Positions 35,731-46,681 of a DNA stretch of 64,000 nt are shown piece after piece. The stretch is from NCBI RefSeq assembly GCF_026210795.1, contig NC_089436.1, forward strand, positions 2,914,001-2,978,000, in the 5' to 3' direction. Source of the stretch: Rhizophagus irregularis. Lineage: Eukaryota > Glomeromycota > Glomeromycetes > Glomerales > Glomeraceae. Below the pieces are notes generated by a model, which was given only the letters and a program-made list of their open reading frames with translations, was not told the origin of the DNA and ran no database searches. How positions within the stretch are numbered: the first letter of the stretch is position 1; each line of letters begins with the position of its first letter. Made by a program: the position numbers and the translations under genes.

Positions 35731-36640
35731 TTATACTCTATCTGGGTTGTCTCGACTCCCCTGATTTTTCACAACACGCTTTTTGTTTTCATTCAAATCT
35801 TCGTCCTCTATATCCACAACTTTATCATCTTTCGCGATTGCACTTGATGCCATTGCTGATTCTTCGATTTCATTAATTCTATTACTAAAATTTGTATTCA
35901 AGCTGTTGTATTCTTCATTTTCTTCTTTACTTCTTGGTATTGTCAAAATCAAAGGTATTTTGGGACTTGTTAGTGCGCCTTCAAATTGTTCGTCCTTTGA
36001 TAAAGAATGTGCACTATCATCGTGTTGTCTTTGTATTTCGCAATTTTGTTAGATTTCCGTTCTTACCTATAATCTCATCTTGACTTTTCATCTCTAATTC
36101 TTGTCCATCTCTTCTTCCATCATTGATTTGTATATTGCTCTCATTAGGTTTTGTTCGTTGGTAAAATACATCAAGATATATTTCAATTTGTTAACTTTGA
36201 TGATTTTGGTGAAATGACCTCTGAATTTTTTGATATAAGATTTAATAATCGTATACTCTGTTTTTCCAATTTCATTCTTGTTTAATTTCTTTATCGCTTG
36301 CCAAACTCGAAGCTGATACCCAAAAAAGAAATAAAAAAAAAATAAAAAGATTATATTTTTTAATAAAAAAAGTTTCGAAAAAATGAAACTTTCGAAACTT
36401 ACCGATCCAGCATTAAGGGTCAATACCTAAAAAAAGAAATAAAAAAAAATCAGAATAATTTTTTAAAAAACTAAATAAAGTTTTGAAACTTTCAAACTTA
36501 CCAATCCAAAAAGCTGATATCTACAAAAAAACTTTTTTTAAACTTCTGTTAAGAGTTAAAAAAAGATTATCATTCAGCACACAAACCATAATTGACTAGT
36601 CCGATCAGCCAATTCTTCGTTTTGACTAGTTGATTTTACC
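35731..36640 (-). CDS. Unrecognised gene led by mini-introns (RRM-like segment, acidic tail)
   Basis: Reading leftward from about 36640: a conserved leader (see 36561-36615), then microexons with donors in hairpins at 36478-36502 and 36371-36402. A coding segment follows at about 36315-36094 (VWQAIKKLNKNEIGKTEY, then HFTKIIKVNKLKYILMYFTN), whose strand-helix pattern resembles an RRM-like fold. After a stop there, a second frame at about 36042-35731 encodes an acidic Ser/Asn/Glu-rich stretch ending KKRVVKNQGSRDNPDRV. The two frames may be joined by an intron I cannot fix, or the gene may be broken. Function unknown; nucleic-acid binding is a guess from the fold pattern. Confidence 0.4.
36561..36615 (-). 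promoter_or_regulatory. Conserved 55-bp leader of mini-intron genes (minus copy)
   Basis: It is almost identical (about two differences in 55) to 41990-42045 on the plus strand, with core GACTAGTCAATTATGGTTTG. In both copies it lies just upstream of the first microexon (ATATCGGCTTTTTGG type). It is a likely promoter or 5' leader. Confidence 0.6.
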
Positions 36641-39065
36641 AATTGGTCAAAAATATGCCGATTCATATGACCAATATTAAATTATTTTTTTTGAATTAAT
36701 ATTCTTCAACTAATATTTAAGAATATTTCTGGTTTATATCCGATTTGTAATGACTACCGGTAGCTCCTTATTTTACACAAATTTACTCTAATTGGCAATC
36801 ATGCCAGTTGAACAATGTTTTACCTGTGATAAAAATCTCATGGATGATGTTTGATGAACATTTTTCCCGTTGAGGTTTCAGAAGTTTGGTTAGTTTACTG
36901 TTTTTTCATTTGTAACTTTACAAACATCTGTTCCTTTTCTTTTTAGGTTTCAGGTGATGATTTTTTGTTAGTTTTCATTTCGTTTTGACTTTTTTTTTCT
37001 TTTTGTCTTCTTTTGCTAACTTTCATCTTTCTTAATATACAAATATTGGAATTGCAATATTAATACATTATATTGTGTTTTATTAATAAATTAATTAAAT
37101 TAAATTACATTTAAGAATCATAAATAAAATATAAAAATCAGAATTTTAAATAAATAAAGGCATTAATTTGCCGATTTCAATTGATTGATTTGTCAGCCAA
37201 TTTAAAATTTGGACGAAATGGATTGACTATTCAAAAAATTTTATCTGGAAATTGATAAACATTTTTGAGCAATTGCCATGTTATACAAGCAGATTTGTTT
37301 ACATTTTGCAAATTTTATGGTAAAAATCAGCAGCATAGCCACTGGTCACATCAGGAATGTGAAACTCCAAATCACGTTATTTTTGCAATGAACTATTAAT
37401 GCATTGCAATACAGCGTGTGTTTAATCAATTAAAAATATATTTTTTATTTTGAAAAGTTACTTTGCTAATTTAACCGAAATAAGTTGTTAAAAATAATAT
37501 TTTTGAAGACTAAAAATAAATGAAACCCACTAATATGAAATTGAAACAAAGAAACTAAAAAAAAACCTACTCTCTGGAGTTCCAAGAATTTTCATTAAAA
37601 CCAGTATAAAAAAACCCATCTTTTAAAATTCGAATTCTATACTAAAAAATACCTCATATAATTATTATTAATATATCTTAAATAGTTAAAAAGAGTCAGA
37701 TGGTATGACAATTCCTTGAATGTAACCTGTCTTTTTAAACCCAGGTATAAAAAAATATGTGTTCTTTAGATTTTCTGATCAAATTAGTATACCATCAAAT
37801 GAGAAGTATATAATATAAAAAGTATAGTCTAATACATTTAATGTTTGAATGAACAGTGCGCAGCTCAGCGTGTGACACTGAATTTTATGGTGTGTACAAA
37901 TAATATTTTGGTAACATAACAAAAATATTAAATTTATTTGATATTAAAAATGATTGAAAATTATCATTACTGATTAAGAAATGCTCACGTTACATAATTC
38001 AATTAATTTATACAGATAAATCTTTTATAAATAAAATAGTTTTTTTTAAATAATTTTACATTATATAAATTTGTCTACCAAAAATTAAGTGGGTTTTTTA
38101 TTATGTGGTTTACTGCTCTGGATTTTACAGTAGAAGGATATTTAGAAAATCAAATTAATAATAAATTGTTTTTATTCTGGCTGATGAAATTTTACAAGTT
38201 TACAGTATAGTTGATCACATGTGATATATTCGCTAGGAAGCAATATGACTAATCCATTAAGTTAATATCTTCAGTTTAACAAGTTTTTTAATTACAAAAA
38301 ATATTGAATAAACCTGATGATTATGGTTAATCTAAATCTCCCAAATTTTTTTTTTTTTTTTAATAAATCGCCACATATTTTATTTATTAGTCTTGTTATA
38401 AAGCGAGTTTTATGTTGCAAAAATATGCTTATCAGTTATCATTTCTTTAAGTAGAAATTAGCCACTTTTAATATTGCACTAAAAAGGTAAAGCCAAATAT
38501 TTTTTTTATAAGCCTAAAAATATACGTTACAAAAAAGCAGATTATCAATTGTCATTTCTTTAAGCCATTTTTAATATTGCATTAAAAAGGTAAAGCCAAA
38601 TATTTTTTTATAAGCCAGAAATAGGCTTATTACTAAAAAAGGCTTATATCACTGGTTTAACTAAAGGGAATAGCTTAAAAAGTATAAGATTAAAATTAAT
38701 GACAAAGCTTAGTTTGAAAAATAGAAACGTTTTTGTTTACTGTATTTTTATTATAAAAATGATGTATTTTTTCCCTAAACAAAAATTTGAAAAAAATTGC
38801 ATGAATTTTTCAAGTAATTTTACCATATTTTGTTATAAAAATGATGTATTTTTTCCTAAATAAAAAAACTGTACGAAATCAATCTGAAATAACTTTACCG
38901 TATTCTATCATAAAAAAAAAAAAAAAAAATAATAATATAAGTAAATCAAAAAAATATGGATGTATTTACAATTCTTTCGCGATGTCAGGAAGTGATATTC
39001 ACGAGAAAGGTATTTGAAATATATGTTCTGTTATAAAATATGTAATTTTTCTTAAATAAAAAATT
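36641..39065. other. AT-rich region with local repeats
   Basis: No gene supported. A direct repeat of about 80 bp (38430-38512 and 38539-38618; core AAAAAGGTAAAGCCAAATAT) and several copies of ATAAAAATGATGTATTTTTT between 38750 and 39060 are visible. A solitary CTTTTTAG acceptor-like site near 36944 resembles the arrays. Confidence 0.45.
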
Positions 39066-39609
39066 ATGAATTTTCCTATACCAGACAAAAAAATATTGCG
39101 TGATATTCATGAAATTAGTATAAAGGCTATTAAGGAAGTACATACAACAACCGTAAGAACTTGTGAAAAATTACTTTCCTCTTCGTCCTCCTCCTCCTCA
39201 TCTACTATGTAAATATTTTTTAATTATTATTTAATTTTTATATTTCAAATGCTAATTTTTTTCAATAATTACTAGTTTATCTCAAACTAAATCAATAAAT
39301 ACAGTATTAAAATGCTCTACTTCTAAATTAATTTCAAGTAAAATTTCACATTATTTAATCCATTTATTAAATATTTATTTAAATTTAAATTAAATTATTA
39401 ATAAACTTTATATAGAAACGTCAGAAGTAGAAGATCCAAAAAGCGATAAATGTACGTATTGCTTTAAAAGAGGTCATTGGCTGAAGGATTGCCAAGAAAT
39501 TCCTGATAGATACAAAAGTTGCTGTTTCAAGTGTTGGAGGTCAGATTCGCACAAAATCACCGAATGCCCATCAATTACTAATAAACAACCTCTGTGGTTA
39601 AAGAAATAA
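39066..39609 (+). CDS. Small zinc-knuckle protein
   Basis: The part at about 39417-39609 encodes two CCHC zinc knuckles, CTYCFKRGHWLKDC (Cx2Cx4Hx4C) and CFKCWRSDSHKITEC (Cx2Cx5Hx4C), then stops after QPLWLKK. An upstream segment from ATG 39066 to about 39208 encodes MNFPIPDKKILRDIHE and a poly-Ser run, followed by an intron-like stretch. CCHC knuckles bind single-stranded nucleic acid. It may be a host RNA-binding protein or derive from a mobile element; the exon join is uncertain. Confidence 0.5.
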
Positions 39610-39859
39610 GGTAAATTTTAGAATAATTAGTAATTGGATATTTTAACAGTTAACAAATATTAATTCTTAATTTTTTTTTTATTTCGAATTCACAATTTTT
39701 TTCAATCTCAGGTTTCTCTCTATTTCTCTCTATTTCTCTCTATCTCTCTAAAACACTCCATCTCAATTTTTTTCCGATTTTTATTTTTTTTGAACTTCGT
39801 CCTCCGAACGACAATTTTTTTTTTGTAATTTTTTTTTGATTTATAATCAATTTTTTTTT

Positions 39860-40103
39860 CATTTTTATCAGTAGGATGCTGATAATATATAATTTTGGCG
39901 GTGTCCAAAATTTTTTTTCATTTATATCAGTAGGATGCTGATAATATATAATTTTGGCGGTGTCCAAAATTTTTTTTTTTCATTTATATCAGTAGGATGC
40001 TGATAATATATAATTTTGGCGGTGTCCAAAATTATTTTTTTCATTTATATCAGTAGGATGCTGATAATATATAATTTTGGCGGTGTCCAAAATTTTTTTT
40101 TTA
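39860..40103. repeat. Four tandem copies of a unit of about 60 bp with a hairpin
   Basis: Each unit contains TATCAGTAGGATGCTGATA (stem TATCAG/CTGATA), then ATATATAATTTTGGCGGTGT and a T-run. Copies are near-identical, suggesting recent expansion. There are no variable spacers, so it is not CRISPR-like. Confidence 0.85.
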
Positions 40104-40379
40104 CAATTTCTAATAAATAAAATATTTTTCAAATAAATAAATTTTACACAAATAAGTTTTCCGATTGATAAACTAAGACGTGATCGTTAAGAAAATTCAT
40201 ATAATGATCTGATTAGGGATAATTGAAAATATGGCAGGTTTTTATATTACATAAATTAAAAATTTTGAATAGTTGTTTGTTGGAATCGAACCAACTGGAA
40301 CAAACATTCCAAACCATTAACAACAAGTATTATAAGGAATGAATACCGAAAGCAAACATTAATAAAACATCTCTAAAAA

Positions 40380-41592
40380 AAAATAAAATTTCAAAATGAT
40401 TCATTCTGCTATCCAGAAAATTGAAGACCAGATCTACAAAAAAATAAGAAAACATTAGAAAACGTTTTCTAAAGAAAGAAAAAGTTTCAAAATGATCAGA
40501 ATTTAACGCTTATCGCCCAATAAATGAAAACCAGAACCTATAAAAAGAAAAAGGATACGTTAATAAAATGATTTCCTAAAAAAGAAATTAAAGGAACGAT
40601 AATTAAGTTTCATTTTAAAACTTACCATCAACTGTTACCCAATAATCAAAACTCTGAAATCTACAAAAAATAAAAAGAAATATCAGTATGTTTCTTAAAA
40701 CTAATGGTGAACTCCATTCCCCCCTAAAAAAAATTTACCATTAGCGGATTAAATTCAACCTTTTGGTGAAACCAATACACCTGCAAAAATAATAAAAGAA
40801 ATGTTAATACGTTTTTCTAAGTAATATTAAAAAACTCTTTCTCAACGGACATTTTCAAGGCCAGAGTTCATTCCTATAAAATAAATAAAAAAGGACGTTA
40901 TAAACCGTTTCTAATAACAAAAAAAGCAAAAAAAAAATAAGTTTTGCAACAAAATGTTGCGAAACTTACCGAATCCAAATTCAAGTTTGACAACGGGACT
41001 ACAAAAAATAAGAAAAAGAAATATTAGAATGTTTCTAAATCAAAAGTGTTCAAATGTGAAGCTGAAAGACCCACAAAAGAAAGAATAAGAAATGTTAGTA
41101 ATGTTTCTTAAAAATAAAAGGCAAAAGTTCTAAAGCAAAAGACTTCGAAACTTACCATTTCCAAACCATTCAAACGTGAAGCCAAAAGACCTACAAAAGA
41201 GAAAATAAAGAACGTTAGTAACATTTCTTAAAAAACAAAAGTTTTGAAGCAAAAGGTTTTGAAATCTATCATTTCTGAATCGTCCAAATGCGAAACTGAA
41301 ATCTACAAAAGAGAAAACAAGAAACGTTAGTAAAGTTCACTAATGTTCCTTAAATCCCCATTTTTTTAATTTTTACCTTCCATTGAATCTGATCCGTTCT
41401 CTATTTATTATCCAAGACGTCCAGATAGGTACCTACAAATAAAAAAAAGGAACGTTAATAAATTTCCTAACATTCAGCTTCTCGCGCCTAATTCTCACCT
41501 AATTCATGAGATTCTGGCTCCAAAAGTGGTGTTTCCATTCGTCCCTAGTCCGGTAGCACCTATAACTTTCTTGGTATTTGTTTTATTAACCG
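40380..41592 (-). other. Mini-intron/microexon array D
   Basis: Reading leftward: a first exon at about 41560-41499 with a GTGAG donor, a second at about 41436-41380, then microexons such as GTCTTTTGGCTTCACGTTTG. Acceptors of the CTTTTGTAG type and branch sites of the TTACTAAC type precede them. Donors lie in hairpins at 41125-41155, 40938-40969 and 40604-40625. The first two exons are paralogous to the first two of array F (45.86 kb). No continuous reading frame is present. A coding-like tail (FNKVLEEIKAKELQYRKKAL) lies just upstream at about 41806-41722. Confidence 0.55.
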
Positions 41593-41989
41593 AAATAAAT
41601 AATATATAAAACAAAGAAAAAAAAATATATATATATATATATAAATAAATTCAGTTTAAGATAACCAAAATGCAAAATCCAAAGTAAAACTAACTATTTC
41701 TTTTTTTTTAATTCTTCTTGTTACTGTTGTAAAGCTTTTTTTCTATATTGTAACTCTTTTGCTTTTATTTCCTCCAGTACCTTATTAAAGGTCTTTCCAG
41801 CTAGGTTCAGAAAAAAAATTTTTTATGAAAAATAAAAAATGCGGATAGGGGTATATAAGAAATTTGTGTCATACAGGCGGTACTGCCCATTTCTGAGTTT
41901 TAACCTTACCATTTTAAGATGTAGCTTTTGTTTCTTTATTTATATTGTATATAATCAATCACAAAAAAAAAAAAAAAATTCGGTCACGA

Positions 41990-42045
41990 AGAATCGGCTG
42001 ATCGGACTAGTCAATTATGGTTTGTGTGCCGAATGATAATCTTTT
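41990..42045 (+). promoter_or_regulatory. Conserved 55-bp leader of mini-intron genes (plus copy)
   Basis: Nearly identical to the inverted copy at 36561-36615. It is followed by a T-rich tract and a TTTTTTGTAG acceptor, then the microexon ATATCGGCTTTTTGG at about 42092. Confidence 0.6.
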
Positions 42046-43771
42046 AGAAGCTTTAAAAAGTTTAAACTTTTTTTTTTCTTCTTTTTTGTAGATATCGGCT
42101 TTTTGGATCAGAAACTTTTTTTTAATTTTTTATTTAAAAAAAATTTGATTTTTTTTCTTTTTTTAGATGTCAGCCTTTTCTTTGGGCTTTTCGAGGCAGG
42201 GGTGTATTTTTTTTCTTCCTTTGGATTTGGATCGGTAAATTTTGAATCAAAACTTACCCTTTTTTTTTAAAAAAAAAATATTACTCTTTTTGGTATCGGT
42301 TCCTTATGATGCAGGTTATGATGTTAGTGATTCTAACGCTTTTGCCGTGTATGATCAATATGGAATGCATCCACAATATTCCCAATTCTGTCCTGATTAT
42401 GGTGCTGGTTATCCTGGATCACTCCTCTCCAAGGTCAAGCTTCACCGTCTCTACCTCCACAGCCTTTGAGTCCTTATTTTGCTGCTACGGTGCGATTTAA
42501 CAATACAATGGGAAGTTTCGAAGGGAATCGATCGCAATGCTAAACGTTCGATAAATGAATCAAATAAGAGATCTTTGATAGTCATTGAAGATACAACGTC
42601 TACTTCCGATAATGTAGAGATATACAATGATCCACCAAGGGACACACAAACTTCACGATATCATATCCCTACACAAGAGAGCGGTTTTGATTTGCCCTTA
42701 CCAGAATGAAAGATCAAGCGCTTCTTTTTGCAAAAAAATACTTCTTGTATCTTTGAGCATACAATCTTTAGAGAGCATTAAGTTGTATTTTAGGATGAGC
42801 GGGTAGAATTAAGTTGTGAAGGGGCAGCTTTAGATCTTGGATTTGGTGAGTTTTGATTAGAAACTTACATTTTTATTTGTATTTTTTTTTTTTAAATTCT
42901 TCTCTTTTTTACAAGGTAATTCATACGAGTTACTTCCAAGACGTGGCTAAATATAATTATACTTTCAAGTATGGAAAACTGGTGCGTTTTGGAAAAAAGT
43001 TGGTATATTTCAAAGACAAAACTCAACTGGACGCAGCAATCACTTTGGATGGAGAAGGATAAAGACCACGGCTGGACTATTCATGGAAAGGGTCTTAACG
43101 GTGCAAATTTGGAACTCTCGGAAGGGGGAACTGGAAGTGCTCTCGTAAGCTCTCGTCCATCGAGCAAACACAGAAGTAGATCTTCAACTCAAAAGTTGAA
43201 AGAGAATGTAACGCTAGGGACTGTAGACGTGAAAGACACGAAAAAGGTAGTAGATACGATAAATAAGTTTAGACAAAATGTGTTGGATGAAAGTTTTCCA
43301 CAATTCGTATCGAACCCAATAAAAGAGTACGCTTTCCCGGAACAAGTGGTAGAGATAGTTAAAAACTTCAGAGATGGATAAAGAAAAAAGCCCAGAAAAC
43401 CAACCGATGGTCCACAACACGACACCAAAATTGGATTTTACGGTAGAGGATAAAGAAATGAAAGAATGGATGGACTTTTTCGAGTTTAATGAACTAAAAG
43501 TTATGAATAAATCGGAGGAAAAGAAAAGTATAAAGCAAGTCACTCCAGTAGAAATACACGAATATAATACCGTTAACGCTTCATGCTTGACAAGGAAGAT
43601 TGTGTAAAAGAAGGTAAGAAGCGAATTATCGGTAAGCAAGGGGATAGAAGTAAAGTGGAGGATGAAGAAGGCAGGGAAGAGCGGAAAACATTTAGAAGTA
43701 GAGGTAAATCGAAGTCGAGAAATCTTAGAGGTAGAAGAGCTAGAGGTAGAGGTAGAGGAAGAAGATATTAG
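42046..43771 (+). pseudogene. Unrecognised mini-intron gene with Tyr/Pro-rich start and RG-rich end
   Basis: Microexons with hairpin donors (42235-42257, 42846-42868) lead into coding-like segments in several frames. These are a Tyr-rich stretch near 42305-42420 (DAGYDVSDSNAFAVYDQYG), a Ser/Thr/Asp-rich stretch to 42708, an RRM-like stretch from about 42910 (VRFGKKLVYFKDKTQLDAA) to 43381, an acidic stretch to 43607, and a basic tail ending RGRRARGRGRGRRY at 43771. Frames change between segments, so the gene is either decayed or spliced in a way I cannot fix. Low-complexity Tyr plus an RG-rich tail suggests RNA binding; the family is not recognised. Confidence 0.4.
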
Positions 43772-44560
43772 TCGCAGGTATAATTATGAGAGTTTTTTTT
43801 TTTTCATATAGTAAATAGCACTTTGGTTACGTTAGTCGTTACTTCGCTTGAAATGTGAAGTTTTGGTATGGAGAGATTTAGTATAGAAATTGTTTTTTTG
43901 TACTAAATTTCAATGTATTTTTAGTTTTTTTTAACAAGTATTATGGTGATCTACATTTTACGAATAAAATAAAAATGTGTTTACAAAAAAAAAAATAAAT
44001 AAATAAATTCTTCTCTTTTTTTTTGTAGGTATCAGTTTCTTCAGCTTTGGAATTTGGATTGCCGGTATAATAAGTTTTGATTTAAAACTTCAAAACTTAC
44101 ATATTTTCTTTAATTTTTTTATTAGTTTTTACTTTTTTTGTAGGTATCAGTTTCTTTCTTTTTTTTTGTAGGTATTCAGATTTTTTGGCGTTAGACTACT
44201 TATTTCTCGACGTTGAACGGCACTTTGGACTTTTTTCTTTTGTAGGTCAGCGTCTTGGAGTAGTCTCTCTTGGAATGGTAAGTGTCTTTTTGGTGGGTAT
44301 GGTGATGTTAATGGCATTATGAAATTATACTAACGCCATTTTTCTTATTTAAAAAAATTTTTTATTATAGGACCTTCAGAACACTTCGGAACCAAAGAAA
44401 CTCCCTGAAAGGTATTTATTAAAAGTAGGAGGGGAGTTTTTTTTAAATTGAACACTAGTAAGCTTTATTAACATTCTGCTTTCTTTTTTTTTTATTGTAG
44501 GACCTATAAAACGGCCAGAAAAGAAGTGGAGATGGTTTAAATTGGAAATAATATTAGTAA
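43772..44560 (+). other. Mini-intron/microexon array E
   Basis: Introns end with TTTTGTAG or TTATAG at about 44028, 44144, 44172, 44245, 44371 and 44501. Exons are short (for example GGACCTTCAGAACACTTCGG). A donor hairpin with stem TAAGTTTTGA/TCAAAACTTA lies at 44071-44099. No open frame is kept. Confidence 0.5.
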
Positions 44561-45239
44561 ATAATACTAATGTATTTCTTTCTTTTGTATGTTTCAGTAG
44601 GTTTTATTGGATAGATAGTATATACATATGGGTAATTTTAGGATTTATCAAATTAGTAAATTAGTTTATTGATAAATTGTATTTTAAATTATTGATAATA
44701 AATATAATATTTGTAATCAATTCAAATAATCGGTACATTTCTATTAAACAATTAATTACAATTGGAAGGTTCTATAATATATAAACTAAAAAATTAATAG
44801 CAATCGGAGATACTGATAATCAATTTGACAAATCAGTTATTTATTTTTTAATATTATAATTGGTTATGTTCTGATTTGACCATCAATATTCTCCCAACCG
44901 GCATCCGATCAGCGCCAAATAAGGATGACTATTGGCATCCGATTGGATGTTGATTTGCCAACATTTGACCTGTGTAATACTATTAAACTATATTGCTGAT
45001 ATATCATATCATTTGATCTGTGAAATTTATTAATAATAATTAAATTTAACATTTTGCGCATGTATAAAATCAATAATAAGATAATAAGAATTTTAAAAAT
45101 TTAGCAATGCGCACATTTTTTTAATATGCGACCTTGTATTATATTAAAAAAACTGCAAAACATTTCGCAGTTTTTGCAAGTTTCACAATTTTCATTTTTT
45201 TTTAGTTTTTGAGAAACGTTTCAATTAGTTTCTCATATG
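44561..45239. other. Intergenic, no feature seen
   Basis: AT-rich sequence without repeats or coding signals that I can support. Confidence 0.4.
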
Positions 45240-45930
45240 TCAGCTGGCTAAACCTCTAGGTTTCGCCCAGCAACCTTACTTGCCAGTTCAAAATGACATA
45301 GTCCAAAACAACCAATATTGCCATGATATCTCCTGACCCGATATTCCATCATTCGACCGGTGCATATTGGTTCTCTACAAAAAGAAAAATGAAATGTTAA
45401 AATGTTTCTTTAAGTAAAATCCCAATCAAATCTTCTATAGCAACATACCCAAGTTCTCCAAGCAATGTTGCTCTAACCTGTACCTTTCAAAGTGTTCAGG
45501 TAGGAGGTATCTACGGTTAAAAAAATGAAAGAAACGTTAGTAAAGGTCCTACTAACATCCCCTAACTCCCAATTCCCAGTGCCTACCTTTCATTCAGAAT
45601 CCAAAGACAATATCTTTGTTCAGACGTTCAAGTAGGTACATACAAAAGAAAAAAAGACAGAAGAAATGCTAATAAAGTTTATTAACATTCCCTAAATCAC
45701 TCCCTGGTTCCCACCTTCCATTGAAACCGATCTCAAGTTCTGAAGTCAAATATCCAAGGCGTCTGGTAAGTTACCTACAAAATAAAAAGAAATCAAAAGG
45801 AACATTAGTAAAATTATACTAATGTTCCTTAAATTCTGCTCTCAACGCTCAACTCCCACCTAATTGAGATTTTGGCTTCAAAGTGGTATTCTTATTCCAA
45901 TTATATTTGTCCATATTCTGGTAGTATTTA
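45240..45930 (-). other. Mini-intron/microexon array F, paralog of array D
   Basis: Reading leftward: first exon about 45925-45860 (donor GTGGGAG), second about 45775-45727, then exons near 45635-45590, 45510-45480 and 45370-45330. Acceptors are TTTTGTAG or CCGTAG, and branch-like TTACTAACG or TTTTAACA lie upstream of them. The first two exons align with those of array D (shared CACTTT.GAGCCA.AATCTCA and TTCAATGGAAG ends), showing duplication of a whole transcription unit. Confidence 0.5.
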
Positions 45931-46681
45931 AAACTTTTCTTTAAAAAATTATTTTTTTTCGCCTTTTCTTTTCCACCGGCTTAAAAAAAATGAAAAAAGA
46001 AAAAAATGTTTTTTTTTAAAAAAAGATCGAAAGATTTATCAATCTCAAATGGGGATAAGTTTTTATATCCACTGTTAAAAAGTCCAAAATATGAAACTGG
46101 TATTTTATTAAATCAAAGATTGATCTTTACCAAATCAGAAAAGATATGTATCATATTACGTCATACTGTAATTATATTAAAGAACAATCGCGTATCGCAT
46201 AACTGAAATTTTTTGTTTATGAATTATGAAATACTACTGCTAATAGTTTCCTGAATCCTGACAAGGAGCCTAACAAGCTGATAAGTACTGATAGCATAAA
46301 AATTTACATTTGATATTTTTCTTTGTGCTTTATTTAGTAAATCATGATACGTGTCATGATATATGATATGATTTGTGATCAACAATTTATTTGTTTGTAA
46401 TACCATTCTCAATCTCCGATTATAAATAATGAATAATTTATTTACTTGTCTGTTACATGATTTTTTTTCTCATCAGATAATTTATTTTTTACGTTTTTGA
46501 CACATAACGTGCATAACATGCAGTAACATGACTTTGTTTTTATAAATCTATAAGTCTCGCGTTATATTGTTTCTCTCAGGCTTTACTTTTACCTGTTTAG
46601 CTGTTTATTTTAATGCTCAAAACAATGAAAAAACGAAGTGGAAATATTAAAGGAAAAGCTGAACAACCTTTAGTCAGGTAA

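Noticed and set aside
39860-40103. Possible CRISPR-like array
   Set aside because: Units are contiguous near-identical copies without variable spacers, in a eukaryotic intron-bearing context.
40263-40285. tRNA T-arm-like sequence on the minus strand (GTTGGTTCGATTCCAAC)
   Set aside because: No matching acceptor stem, anticodon arm or D-arm at the right distance; only an isolated T-arm pattern.
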